A stretch of 64,000 bases of DNA from Brevibacterium sp. RIT 803 (GCF_016892625.1 NZ_JAFEMW010000006.1:248001-312000), one strand, 5' to 3'; counted from the stretch's first letter, positions 54,035-62,787 are shown. The notes: a model not told the origin generated them from the sequence alone. A program made the numbers and translations.

Positions 54035-55687
54035 TCACGATCGCGCATATGGCCCCTCCGTCTCCTTCTCAGCCCTGTCCACGTCAACCTGTTCCTGGGC
54101 CAGAAATTCCCGGATGTCCCATTCGACGTCGAGTCGCAGCTCCTCGGCGAGACGATCATCGTGGGTGACCACGATCATGGATCCGCCGAATCCGTCCAGA
54201 GCGGTGACGAGCGCGGTCAGCGATGACAGGTCCAAATTGTTGCCCGGCTCGTCGAGTACGAGCAGCTGCGGAGCCGGGTCCTGGAGCAGACTCGTCGCCA
54301 GTGCCACACGGAACCGCTGACCTCCCGACAGGGTCGAGCAGAGCTGATCGGTCCGGCCCGCTCCCAGCCCCATCGCAGCCAATACCTCGTGGACGCGGTG
54401 CGGGCCGAGACTGGGGCTGTTCGCCCTCACCGCCTCCATGACGGTCAATGTCGGCGGCAGCCTGTACTGCTGGTCGAGAATGCCGATCGGGACCGGAACT
54501 GTGATCGACATGTTCGGAAACAGTTCGTGTATAGGCGCACCTGTGTCGTGTCTGCCGGCGATTGCGGCCAGCAACGTCGACTTCCCGGAGCCGTTGGCAC
54601 CGGTCAGCCTGATGCGCTCGGGTCCGACCACCGAGCGCGGCTGCTCCAGCGCTCCCCCGGAGATGTCGAGTACTCTCTTACCGGAATGGATCGCGGTCTC
54701 CGGCAGATCCAGGCGAATGCTCGAGTCCCTGCGCAGGGCGTCCTTGGCAGAGCGAACCGAGGAGCGGGCCTGCTCCTCGTCGGCGGCCTTGTCTCCTCGA
54801 CGCTTCGCTGCGCTCTTCTGGGCGAAGTCCGTCAGACCATTCATGACGATCTTCGGTCGGCGTTTGCTCTCCTTGTCCTTGGCCGCCTTTCGGTCGGATC
54901 GGGCCAGTTTCGTCTCGAGTTCGATGCGCTGGCGCTTCTCGATCGCCAGGGTCTTCTTGGCATCGACGACGTCGGCGAGCTTCGCCTCTTCCTCGGCCGC
55001 GACCATAGTCTCGTAGTCGTCGAAGTCTCCTCCGTACACCCGCAGCTGGTCCGTCATCTCGACGATCGTCGAGACGGTCGACAGAAGCGCGCGGTCGTGC
55101 GAGATCACCAGCGTCGGTCCGGTCCGGTCCCGGAGCAGAGCGGCCAGGCGTCGACGCCCTGCCTCGTCGAGGTTGTTGCTGGGTTCGTCGAGGATCAGCC
55201 AGCGGTCGCCCGCCAGCGCGGCTCTGGCCAAACCGATGCGCATGGCCTGACCTCCAGAGTAGGTGGACAGCCGGCGGTCAAGGGCAGCGGCGTCAAGCGT
55301 GAGGCCGAGATCGGCCAGAGCACTCAGCGCCCGCTCTTCGATGTCCCAGTCGTCACCGATGACATCGAAGTCATCGAGCTGGGCCTTTCCAGCCAGCGCC
55401 TTCGTCAGTGCAGTCCTGACGGGGGCGATTCCCAGCGCCGAGGCGACGCTGTCCTCGGTGTGCGGCAGCAGCTGATCGATGTAGACAGCACCCTCGGCAC
55501 CGGTGATGCTCCCAGCAGTGGGCCTGAGCAGACCGGCGATGATCCTGGCGAGAGTGGATTTGCCGACCCCGTTGTCGCCGACCAGGCCGACGGTGGCAGC
55601 AGGGATCGTGGCGCTCAGTGATGTGAAGATCTCGGTGTCGTCGCTGAGGCGGTAGCCGAGTTTGGAGATGGATACGGCAGCAGTCAT
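54035..55687 (-). CDS. ABC-F family ATPase
   Basis: A 550-residue protein with two ABC cassettes and no membrane domain. Cassette 1: Walker A GDNGVGKSTLA, signature YSGGQAMRIGLAR, Walker B WLILDEPSNNLD. Cassette 2: GANGSGKSTLL, LSGGQRFRVALA, LLVLDEPGNNLD. A Lys/Arg/Glu-rich interdomain linker joins them, as in ribosome-binding ABC-F proteins (antibiotic target protection or translation factors). Which antibiotic, if any, cannot be told. The start MTAAVSIS has GAGGA five bases upstream; the RBS can be sequestered by a leader inverted repeat. Confidence 0.9.
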   Translation of the reverse strand: MTAAVSISKLGYRLSDDTEIFTSLSATIPAATVGLVGDNGVGKSTLARIIAGLLRPTAGSITGAEGAVYIDQLLPHTEDSVASALGIAPVRTALTKALAGKAQLDDFDVIGDDWDIEERALSALADLGLTLDAAALDRRLSTYSGGQAMRIGLARAALAGDRWLILDEPSNNLDEAGRRRLAALLRDRTGPTLVISHDRALLSTVSTIVEMTDQLRVYGGDFDDYETMVAAEEEAKLADVVDAKKTLAIEKRQRIELETKLARSDRKAAKDKESKRRPKIVMNGLTDFAQKSAAKRRGDKAADEEQARSSVRSAKDALRRDSSIRLDLPETAIHSGKRVLDISGGALEQPRSVVGPERIRLTGANGSGKSTLLAAIAGRHDTGAPIHELFPNMSITVPVPIGILDQQYRLPPTLTVMEAVRANSPSLGPHRVHEVLAAMGLGAGRTDQLCSTLSGGQRFRVALATSLLQDPAPQLLVLDEPGNNLDLSSLTALVTALDGFGGSMIVVTHDDRLAEELRLDVEWDIREFLAQEQVDVDRAEKETEGPYARS

Positions 55688-55692
55688 GTGTG

Positions 55693-55771
55693 TCCTCATT
55701 TCGTGCACAGAAGTGCGCTGCGGGTCCGTTGCACCCGCGTGATGCGGAAATGAGGAACTACTTCACGAAGT
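55693..55771 (-). promoter_or_regulatory. Structured leader that can sequester the ABC-F ribosome-binding site
   Basis: On the minus strand TCCTCATTTC (55756-55747) is perfectly complementary to GAAATGAGGA (55702-55693), which contains the ABC-F Shine-Dalgarno sequence. Between them are two hairpins, GCGGGT-ACCCGC and GCAC-TTCT-GTGC; just upstream is a third, ACTTC-GT-GAAGT. A fold like this fits translational attenuation; direct evidence is only the complementarity. Confidence 0.5.
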
Positions 55772-55801
55772 GACTGTCTTTCGCCGGGAATGGGTCAGCA
55801 C
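55763..55801 (-). CDS. Candidate leader peptide ORF upstream of the ABC-F gene
   Basis: GTG-started ORF of 12 codons encoding VLTHSRRKTVTS, ending in the first leader hairpin. RRK fits the Arg-x-Arg/Lys pattern that stalls ribosomes with macrolides in other leader peptides. Against it: no good RBS precedes the GTG, and a TTGACG-N18-CATCCT promoter-like pair would start transcription inside it. Read-through from the upstream XRE gene would include it. Confidence 0.2.
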   Translation of the reverse strand: MLTHSRRKTVTS

Positions 55802-55858
55802 CAGGATGCCCGAGGTCGGTTCGCTTCGTCAAGAGCGCTTTCAGACCCTCCTGTCGTC

Positions 55859-56407
55859 TCAGACGATGATGAGCATCAGCTCCGCCGGCTCGTCACCCGG
55901 GTTGGACAGCTGATGGGGAACATCGCCCGGCGCCTGCGCACAGTCTCCCGCTCGCAGAGTCGTCCGGCGATCGATGGTGACGATTTCGATCGTTCCGGCG
56001 AGGACGAAGAAGGACTCACGTGAGCCGCTGCGGTGTGCCGCGAACGACGCAGTTTCGCAGTGGGGATCGAGTTTGTAGTGGACGACTTCCATGTTCTGCT
56101 GTGGCGCGGGAAGATCTCTCCGCAGGGTGCCTCTGCCATACCCGCTGTGGGCAGGGATGGAGCTGCTCCGGGCGATGACCACCTCCGGCGGAGCGAGGAG
56201 CTCTCCCACCTCGACGCCGAGTGCGCGGGAGAGACCCATGGCATTCGAGACCGACGTGTCCTGTTCGCCGCGTTCGATTTTCGACAGTGCCGCCCGGGAA
56301 ATTCCGGCACGGACTGCGAGTTCGTTGAGCGTCAAGTCGTTGTACTTGCGGCGGGCTCTGATCCGCGCGCCGAATACACGGGCTCCGAGGTCCTCTGTGT
56401 TCGCCAT
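55859..56407 (-). CDS. XRE-family regulator with C-terminal cupin domain
   Basis: A 182-residue protein: HTH of the XRE type (NDLTLNELAVRAGISRAALSKIERGEQDTSV) and a cupin_2 domain (SRESFFVLAGTIEIVTID; CAQAPGDVPHQLSNPGDEPAEL). These proteins usually regulate adjacent catabolic or transport genes with a small-molecule or metal-dependent signal. Divergent from the LctP-type permease with an inverted repeat between them, so it probably controls that gene. Upstream of the ABC-F gene on the same strand. Confidence 0.92.
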   Translation of the reverse strand: MANTEDLGARVFGARIRARRKYNDLTLNELAVRAGISRAALSKIERGEQDTSVSNAMGLSRALGVEVGELLAPPEVVIARSSSIPAHSGYGRGTLRRDLPAPQQNMEVVHYKLDPHCETASFAAHRSGSRESFFVLAGTIEIVTIDRRTTLRAGDCAQAPGDVPHQLSNPGDEPAELMLIIV

Positions 56408-56442
56408 TGTGACATCATAGTTTATTCTTGAATAGTAGAGTG

Positions 56443-56479
56443 AGTTCCATCAAATAAAACTTCTTCACATGATGGAACT
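56443..56479. promoter_or_regulatory. Inverted repeat between the XRE-cupin gene and the permease
   Basis: Ten-bp arms AGTTCCATCA and TGATGGAACT, 17 bases apart; the right arm covers the permease ribosome-binding region (GATGGAAC). Could be an operator for the XRE protein or an RNA hairpin blocking translation. An A/T-rich TATTC-TT-GAATA repeat lies nearby. Confidence 0.55.
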
Positions 56480-56485
56480 TCTCAT

Positions 56486-57874
56486 ATGACTCCACTGCTG
56501 GCACTTGCCCCCATTATGCTCGCCATCACCCTGCTCATCCTCAAGCGCAGTTCGTGGGTCTCCGCCGCAGCCGGGGTCATCGCCGCCGGTCTTGCCGTCA
56601 TCTTCTTCTTTCCGACGTCGATGTCGGACCTGCTCGAATCCGGGGCGGACTACTTCCCCCTCATCCTCGAAGTCGCCCTCATCCTCCTCTTCGGCATGGT
56701 CCTCGCTCGTCTGCTTGAAGCGGCAGGCTCGATGGGTGAGATCTCCGCCTGGGTCGAATCGGCGGCGCCCAGTCGGCCGCTCGGCGTGGCCCTCGTCGTC
56801 TTCGGCCTCGTCCCATTCGCCGAATCTGTCACCGGCTTCGGCATCGGGGTGACGATCGGAGTCCCCGTTCTCCGACTCCTCGGCTGTTCGCTGCGTCAAT
56901 CAGCGATCCTCGGACTCCTGGGACTCATCGCCGTACCGTGGGGCGCACTCGGCCCCGGGACCACGGTCGCTGCCGCACTCACCGGCGTCAACGTAGACGA
57001 TCTCGGTGTGGCAACAGCCTGGATCAATGCGATACCGGTCATCATCGTGGCCACCTCGGTGATCCTCGTCATGCGACCCAGACTGACCTCCTGCCTCGGA
57101 ATCGGCGCCGCTGCAGTCCTCATGTGGGCCGGCATCCTCGCCGCGAACATCCTGGTCGGCATGGCCCCGGCCGGCATCATCGGCTCACTCCTCGTCATCG
57201 CAGTGATGGGCACCCTCTTCATCATCCGCCGCCGCAGAACCGGCTTCACACACAGATTGGGCCTGGCAGTCCTGCCGTACACCACCCTCACAGTGGGCCT
57301 GCTCATCGCACGCGCACTGCAGTCGGCGTTCCCTTCGCTGCTGACTCAGATAGTCGCCTCTCCCCCGTTCTGGCTGGCCGCCGCCTGTGCAATCGCCGCA
57401 CTCAGAGTCACCTCTCGCAGCAGTGTCACGGTCTCCGCCGTCCGCTCCTGGCTGCCCATCGGCGCCGGAACTGCCGCGTTCATGCTCATGGGGTGGATCA
57501 TGACGACAACCGGGATGAGCGCAGCCATCGGGACGCTTGTGCCCTCCGGACTCGTCCTCTTCACGCCATGGCTGACGGCGATCGGAGCCATCGTCACCGG
57601 CTCGAACACCGGCGCAAACTCCATGTTCACCGGCACCATCGACGCGGTCGCGACAGCGTCGCACGTTCCGTCTCTGCCCGTGGTGGCAGCAGGCAACGCC
57701 GCCGCCTCGCTCGCAGCACTGGCCGCCCCTCCACGCGTGGCGATGTCGGTGCAGATGGCCGAACCTTCAGCACCCGCCTCGACGAATGACATCGCCTGGG
57801 TTCAGGGTCGGGCCCTGGCTGTAGCCGGAGTCAACGCGGTGGCGCTCGGTCTCTGGGTCCAGTTCATGGCCTGA
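56486..57874 (+). CDS. LctP-family (L-lactate permease type) transporter
   Basis: A 462-residue, very hydrophobic protein with about 12 helices. LctP-type features include VPFAESVTGFGIGVTIGVPVL, GALGPGTTVAAALTG and TGSNTGANSMFTGTI. Typical family length is near 550, so this is a shorter relative. Substrate is unknown (lactate, glycolate or another small acid). ATG preceded by GGAAC. The downstream gene is convergent. Confidence 0.82.
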   Translation: MTPLLALAPIMLAITLLILKRSSWVSAAAGVIAAGLAVIFFFPTSMSDLLESGADYFPLILEVALILLFGMVLARLLEAAGSMGEISAWVESAAPSRPLGVALVVFGLVPFAESVTGFGIGVTIGVPVLRLLGCSLRQSAILGLLGLIAVPWGALGPGTTVAAALTGVNVDDLGVATAWINAIPVIIVATSVILVMRPRLTSCLGIGAAAVLMWAGILAANILVGMAPAGIIGSLLVIAVMGTLFIIRRRRTGFTHRLGLAVLPYTTLTVGLLIARALQSAFPSLLTQIVASPPFWLAAACAIAALRVTSRSSVTVSAVRSWLPIGAGTAAFMLMGWIMTTTGMSAAIGTLVPSGLVLFTPWLTAIGAIVTGSNTGANSMFTGTIDAVATASHVPSLPVVAAGNAAASLAALAAPPRVAMSVQMAEPSAPASTNDIAWVQGRALAVAGVNAVALGLWVQFMA

Positions 57875-57908
57875 GATCCAGACCGATCTGCCGGCGCCGA
57901 GGTGGCCA

Positions 57909-59237
57909 TCAGACCCGGATCAGCTCGCGCGGGAATGCGGTGAATGTGTCACACCCGGTGTCGGTGATGAGAATCGACTCCGACAGCTCGTAGCCGTACC
58001 CGTTCATCCACATTCCGCAGATGAGGTGGAAGGTCATTCCCGCTTCGAGGAACTGATCGTCCTCGGTTCTGATCGAGATCGTGCGCTCGCCCCAATCGGG
58101 CGGATAGCCGATTCCGATTGAGTACCCCAGGCGGCTCGGCTTCTCCAGGCCCGCCAGCGCCAGCACGCGATTCCACGTCCGGGCGAGTTCAGCGGTGGGC
58201 ACCTCAGGTGCGGCGACCTCGAGAACCGCGGACAGCGCCTCGGCGACGACGCCTTCGAGACGTATGAGCTCCTGCTTCGGCTTTCCGACCACGGCAGTCC
58301 GAGCCAGGGGCACGTGGTATCGGCGGTGGACGCCGGCAAGCTCAATGCTCACCGACTCATCGTCGATGAACTTGCGGTCCGTCCAGCTCAGGTGCGGAGT
58401 ATCGGCGCTCTCCCCCGTGGGCAGCAGCGGAACGATGGCCGGATAGTCACCCCAGGAGCTGCCGCGCCCGCGAGCCTGCGCGGCAGCGATCTCCGCCGCC
58501 ACCTCGTTCTGCGCGACACCGACCCCGATGGCTCCCAGTGCCGCGTTCATCGCCTCCGTCGTCACCTCGGCGGCATTGCGCATCAGCGCCACCTCGGACG
58601 GAGATTTGATCGCCCGGATCCAGTTGACCAGCTCGAATGAGTCGACGAGCCTCCACTCAGGCACGCCGTTGACCAGCGATCGGAAAGCCCGCGGCGAGAA
58701 GAAGTGCGAGTCCATCTCGACGCCGACCGGCGATGAAGACGCCCGTGCGACCTCCCAACGCTGCCGGAGCGCGAAGGCCACCCAATCGAAGGGGTGGATG
58801 TGGGGTCTCTGCACATAGCGTTCGGGATATCCGACGATATCCTCGGGTGGCAGCCACGAGGTGTGCGCAGCACCCCTGGCGTCCATGTCCCTCAGGAACA
58901 GAGTGAGCGGACCCGCTGCCGGGACGAACAGCAACTGCGGGGTATAGAAGGACCAGGCGTTGTAGCCGGTCAGATAGTAGACGTTCGCCGGATCGGTGAC
59001 GATGAGCGCAGACAGTCCCTGATCGACCATCCGATTGCGCACCGAGGCGATGCGTCCCAAGTACTCGTCCGGGGAGAACCACAGATTGTTCGCGCCGATC
59101 GTGTCGACCTCGCCTGGGCGCGGCTGCGGGCGAGCTCTGACTTCCTGTCCTGCCCGGCCCTGCTGGGCACCGGGCCGCATTCCCTGCACATCCGGCCGGT
59201 TGTCTTCTCCGGCGTAGAACAGCTCACCCTCATTCAT
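57909..59237 (-). CDS. doeA: Ectoine-hydrolase-like M24 family protein (DoeA/EutD)
   Basis: A 442-residue creatinase/prolidase-fold protein. The first 50 residues are a Gly/Arg/Gln-rich linker, followed by an N-terminal creatinase domain with YYLTGYNAWSFYTPQ and a C-terminal M24 domain. Segments such as WGDYPAIVPLLPTGESADTPHLSW, IELAGVHRRYHVPLART and GYPPDWGERTIS resemble, from memory, Halomonas DoeA, which opens the ectoine ring. Metal and catalytic residues were not checked one by one. Divergent from an Lrp regulator and a transaminase that fit the same pathway. Start chosen at MNEGELFY; no RBS is visible. Confidence 0.75.
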   Translation of the reverse strand: MNEGELFYAGEDNRPDVQGMRPGAQQGRAGQEVRARPQPRPGEVDTIGANNLWFSPDEYLGRIASVRNRMVDQGLSALIVTDPANVYYLTGYNAWSFYTPQLLFVPAAGPLTLFLRDMDARGAAHTSWLPPEDIVGYPERYVQRPHIHPFDWVAFALRQRWEVARASSSPVGVEMDSHFFSPRAFRSLVNGVPEWRLVDSFELVNWIRAIKSPSEVALMRNAAEVTTEAMNAALGAIGVGVAQNEVAAEIAAAQARGRGSSWGDYPAIVPLLPTGESADTPHLSWTDRKFIDDESVSIELAGVHRRYHVPLARTAVVGKPKQELIRLEGVVAEALSAVLEVAAPEVPTAELARTWNRVLALAGLEKPSRLGYSIGIGYPPDWGERTISIRTEDDQFLEAGMTFHLICGMWMNGYGYELSESILITDTGCDTFTAFPRELIRV

Positions 59238-59429
59238 GATTACAGTGTGGTGAGCCGCATCACACCGTGTCAATCACTGCGACACGCGTGTTGTCGCGCG
59301 TAGAAATGCACATTCATGACGAATCCAGAATCAATCTTTTTAGGATTCGACGGAATTCGCACGCAAGGATGCGCATTCCGACTGAATTGATGATAGATTG
59401 TGCTGAGACCCAAATCACGGAGGTGAAGA
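59238..59429. promoter_or_regulatory. Divergent control region, M24 gene / Lrp gene
   Basis: 192 bp of mixed GC with several repeats: GAATCC (59321-59326) and GGATTC (59343-59348) are inverted around an AT-rich T-run, and GTGTG...CACAC arms lie near 59246. A plus-strand GGAGGTGAAGA precedes the Lrp ATG. Lrp binding here is expected but not shown. Confidence 0.4.
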
Positions 59430-59915
59430 ATGGCCCACTTGATGCCGAGCGGAAGCAGTCACCGCCTGGGCAATCTCGACGAGAAATCGAAAGCGATCAT
59501 CGTCGAGTTGCAGCACGATGGACGCAAGTCGTATTCCGCCATCGGCAAGTCTGTCGGGCTGTCCGAAGCCGCAGTCCGTCAGCGGGTCTCCAGGCTCATC
59601 GATTCCGGCGTGATGGAAATCGTCGCCGTGACCGATCCCTTGAGTCTGGGCTTCGCCCGACAGGCCATGGTGGGAGTCAAGGTTCGGGGAGATATCTCCA
59701 AGGTCGCCGACAGACTTCACGGATACGACGAGATCGACTATCTCGTCGTGACCGCAGGGTCGTTCGACATCCTGGTCGAGATCGTCTGCGAATCGGATCG
59801 CCACCTGATCGAATTCGTCAACCAAGAGCTCCGCTCGATCGACGCAGTCGTGGACACGGAGCTCTTCATGTACCTCTCACTCGAAAAGCAAAAATACAAT
59901 TGGGGGACGCGATGA
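59430..59915 (+). CDS. Lrp/AsnC family regulator (DoeX-like)
   Basis: A 161-residue protein with an N-terminal winged HTH (NLDEKSKAIIVELQHDGRKSYSAIGKSVGLSEAAVRQRVSRL) and a RAM/AsnC domain (AVVDTELFMYLSLEK). In Halomonas an Lrp-type DoeX controls ectoine degradation; that parallel is an inference from neighbours. ATG with GGAGGTGAAGA RBS. The stop overlaps the transaminase start (ATGA). Confidence 0.9.
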   Translation: MAHLMPSGSSHRLGNLDEKSKAIIVELQHDGRKSYSAIGKSVGLSEAAVRQRVSRLIDSGVMEIVAVTDPLSLGFARQAMVGVKVRGDISKVADRLHGYDEIDYLVVTAGSFDILVEIVCESDRHLIEFVNQELRSIDAVVDTELFMYLSLEKQKYNWGTR

Positions 59916-61303
59916 CAGAGAATGTCACCAGAGCTGGCACCGGCTATCAGGATGCCATCCGCAACAACGTGTGGATGCACATGGCTCCGCACCAGTCATT
60001 GTTCAACGGTGGTGAAGCACCGATCATCACCCGTGGCGAAGGCCACCACATCTTCGACGACAAGGGCAATAAGTACCTTGACGGCCTGGCCGGACTGTTC
60101 ACAGTCCAGGTTGGCCACGGTCGCGAGGAGATCGCGAAGGCCATGTACGATCAGGCGCTGAAGCTGCCGTTCATGCCGCTGTGGTCCTTCGCCCATCCGC
60201 AGGCCATCGAGGTCTCGGAGCGTCTGGCCAGCTATGCTCCCGGCGACCTCAACCGCGTCTTCCTGACCTCCGGCGGCGGTGATTCGGTCGAGTCCGCGAT
60301 GAAGCTGGCGAAGAACTACTTCAAGATCACCGGCAAGCCGGGCAAGCACAAGATCATTTCGCGCGCCACCGCCTACCACGGCACGCCGCACGGTGCCCTG
60401 TCTGTGACCTCGCTGCCGGATCTGCGCGAACAGTTCGCACCCCTGGTCCCTGGTGCGATCAAGGTGCCCAACACGAACTTCTACCGTTCGCCGCAGCCCT
60501 ACGCCCACGATGAGAAGGCCTTCGGCCGCTGGGCAGCCGACCGCATCGCCGAGGCCATCGAGTTCGAAGGCGCCGATTCGGTTGCGGCTGTGTTCCTCGA
60601 GCCGGTGCAGAACTCCGGCGGCTGCTTCCCACCGCCACCCGGATACTTCGATCGGGTGCGTGAGATCTGCGACGAGTACGACGTGCTCATGGTCTCCGAC
60701 GAGACCATCTGCGCCTACGGACGCATCGGCGACATGTTCGCCTGCAACGACTTCGGCTACGTCCCTGACATCATCACCAGCGCCAAGGGCATCACCTCAG
60801 GGTATGCTCCGCTGGGTGCGATGATCGCCTCGGATCGGCTGTTCGAGCCCTTCGGCCCCGGTGGCGAGGAGACGTTCTACCACGGCTACACCTTCGGCGG
60901 TCATCCCGTCGCCTGTGCCGCCGCGATGGCCAACTTCGACGTGTTCGAAAAGGAGAAGCTCAACGACCACGTCCATGAGAACGCTGCCGCGTTCAAGTTC
61001 ACGCTCGAGAAGCTCAAGGATCTGCCGATCGTCGGTGACGTTCGCGGTGAGGGCTTCTTCTACGGCATCGAACTCGTCAAGGATCGCGACACCAAGGAGT
61101 CCTTCACGGAGGAGGAATCGGAGCGCATCCTCAAGAACTTCGTGTCCGCGAAGATGTATGAAAACGGCCTGTACTGCCGTGCCGATGACCGCGGGGATCC
61201 AGTCATCCAGCTCTCGCCTCCTCTGACCGTGGGTCAGAAGGAGTTCGACGAGATGGAGCAGATCATCCGCGGCGTCCTCTCGGAAGCCTGGACTAAGCTC
61301 TGA
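59912..61303 (+). CDS. Class III PLP-dependent aminotransferase (DoeD-like candidate)
   Basis: A 463-residue omega-type transaminase: SGGGDSVESAMKLAK (phosphate-binding), VFLEPVQNSGG, VSDETICAYGRIG, and PLP lysine in SAKGITSGYAPLG. Substrate cannot be fixed from sequence; in this setting 2,4-diaminobutyrate is plausible, and GABA or beta-alanine are alternatives. The ATG has GGGGGA upstream. An upstream in-frame extension of more than 200 codons exists but runs over the whole Lrp gene and is rejected. Confidence 0.88.
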   Translation: MTENVTRAGTGYQDAIRNNVWMHMAPHQSLFNGGEAPIITRGEGHHIFDDKGNKYLDGLAGLFTVQVGHGREEIAKAMYDQALKLPFMPLWSFAHPQAIEVSERLASYAPGDLNRVFLTSGGGDSVESAMKLAKNYFKITGKPGKHKIISRATAYHGTPHGALSVTSLPDLREQFAPLVPGAIKVPNTNFYRSPQPYAHDEKAFGRWAADRIAEAIEFEGADSVAAVFLEPVQNSGGCFPPPPGYFDRVREICDEYDVLMVSDETICAYGRIGDMFACNDFGYVPDIITSAKGITSGYAPLGAMIASDRLFEPFGPGGEETFYHGYTFGGHPVACAAAMANFDVFEKEKLNDHVHENAAAFKFTLEKLKDLPIVGDVRGEGFFYGIELVKDRDTKESFTEEESERILKNFVSAKMYENGLYCRADDRGDPVIQLSPPLTVGQKEFDEMEQIIRGVLSEAWTKL

Positions 61304-61325
61304 TCGCAGCCTGAAGCTCAATCGC

Positions 61326-61370
61326 ATGAAACTGCCCCGATTCCTCTTTGAGGACTCGGGGCAGTTTCAT
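61326..61370. terminator. Bidirectional terminator after the transaminase
   Basis: Fifteen-bp stem ATGAAACTGCCCCGA and complement, with an inner TCCTC-TTT-GAGGA extension in the loop, between convergent genes. Confidence 0.9.
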
Positions 61371-61432
61371 ATCGGGCAACCACACGTCACGTCAGGTGTT
61401 CACACGCGTGTGGGCCGGGGTGCCACGGCGGA

Positions 61433-62692
61433 TCAGTCCAGGGCTGGGTCAGTCGCGGAGTTCTGCTCCTGCGAACGTGGGTTACTGTTCTGCGATGGTG
61501 CAACGCGTGGCGGCGGTCTCAGGCCCGATCGTACGACGAGCACCCCTAAAGCAGTCGTCAGTGGGATGGCGATGACCAAGCCGATCGAGCACACGAGGAT
61601 GCTCACGACCTCAAGTGCCATCTCGCCCAGTGTCAGGGTCTCGAAGAACGACTGGTCGTGGGCGGAGACGATGAGGAGTGTGGTCAGCGCGGACCCCACA
61701 TAGGCGAACGTGATCGTGTACACCGTCGAGGCGATGTGGTCGCGACCGATGCGCATCGCTCGGGAGAAGAGCTGCCTGGACTTGAGTTCTGGTGCCACTG
61801 CGGCCAGCTCCCACACCGCCGATGCCTGGGTGATGGTGACGTCGTTGAGGACACCGAGTCCGGTGACGAGGATCGCGCAGACGATCAGGTCGGCCAACGA
61901 CACGTCCGTGGTGCCGGTGAGGAGGAATCCCTCTTCGGAGTAGGCGATGCCGAGATTGGCCCAGGACGTCATCCATGCCCCCAGCAGCCCCGTGATGACG
62001 ATGCCGGCAACGGTCCCGAAGAGTGCCGTAGTCGTCCGCGTCGACACGCCATGGGCAAGATACAGGGCGATGACCATGATCGCACTCGCCGCGACCATTG
62101 CCACGAGGATCGGCGGCTTGGAGTCGAGGATCGCCGGGAGCATGAACACAATCAGCACGACACCGGCGAAGGCAAGGCCCGTCAATGCACGCAGGCCTCG
62201 AAAGCCTGCGACTGCGAGAACGACGACCCCGTAGATGATCGCCAAGGCAAGGATCGGGACATCTCGGTCGTAGTCGATGAACACATAGTCAGTCTCGGTC
62301 TCTGCTCGGTCAGTCGACTTCGTGAAGTCGAGGACCTTGAGCGAATCTCCGACACCGACCCCGGACACGATGGCGTCGGGCGTCACATAAAGGCTCCCCT
62401 CCTGCCCATCCACTTCGGCTGTGAACTCCATGCAGTCGGCTTCGAGCATCGGATCGGGCTCACTGGTCTCGCAGTTCGACGCATCCACGGCGGTGACTCG
62501 TGCTTCAGCGTGGGAGACCCCCGGTGCGGTGTTCGTCATCGGACCACCGCCGGGCAGATCCTGCTCCGGCCCCTGCGGCCACAGAAGGACCAGGCCCCCG
62601 ATCGTGATGAGGACCAGCGGAAGGAGACACACGATCATGATCAGGCGAACCCTCGGCGAGGCTGTGGGCTTCCCTTGGAGCGTCATATGCAT
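61433..62692 (-). CDS. YibE/F family membrane protein
   Basis: A 419-residue protein: one N-terminal helix, an extracytoplasmic stretch with two cysteines (NCETSEPDPMLEADCMEF) that resembles an SH3/OB-like fold, then about seven helices of the YibE/F domain (ILALAIIYGVVVLAVAGFRGLRALTGLAFAG; VTITQASAVWELAA). Function unknown; transport is suggested in firmicutes. ATG with AAGG six bases upstream (MHMTLQGK). The track to the left ends at a terminator. Confidence 0.88.
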   Translation of the reverse strand: MHMTLQGKPTASPRVRLIMIVCLLPLVLITIGGLVLLWPQGPEQDLPGGGPMTNTAPGVSHAEARVTAVDASNCETSEPDPMLEADCMEFTAEVDGQEGSLYVTPDAIVSGVGVGDSLKVLDFTKSTDRAETETDYVFIDYDRDVPILALAIIYGVVVLAVAGFRGLRALTGLAFAGVVLIVFMLPAILDSKPPILVAMVAASAIMVIALYLAHGVSTRTTTALFGTVAGIVITGLLGAWMTSWANLGIAYSEEGFLLTGTTDVSLADLIVCAILVTGLGVLNDVTITQASAVWELAAVAPELKSRQLFSRAMRIGRDHIASTVYTITFAYVGSALTTLLIVSAHDQSFFETLTLGEMALEVVSILVCSIGLVIAIPLTTALGVLVVRSGLRPPPRVAPSQNSNPRSQEQNSATDPALD

Positions 62693-62787
62693 GGCGGACC
62701 TTCGTGTCGATGCGCGTTGTGACTCGGTCTCGGTGCGCGAAGTGAATGGCGATTTCAATGATGGTGCCCACGGCAGCGAAACAGAAC

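Noticed and set aside
53054..54226. 390-codon plus-strand frame opposite dusB
   Set aside because: dusB is complete with flavin and catalytic motifs; the antisense frame is a composition effect.
59267..59911. Extended N-terminus for the transaminase reaching back over the Lrp gene
   Set aside because: The Lrp gene has its own RBS, HTH and RAM domain, and the transaminase has an RBS and normal N-terminus at 59912.
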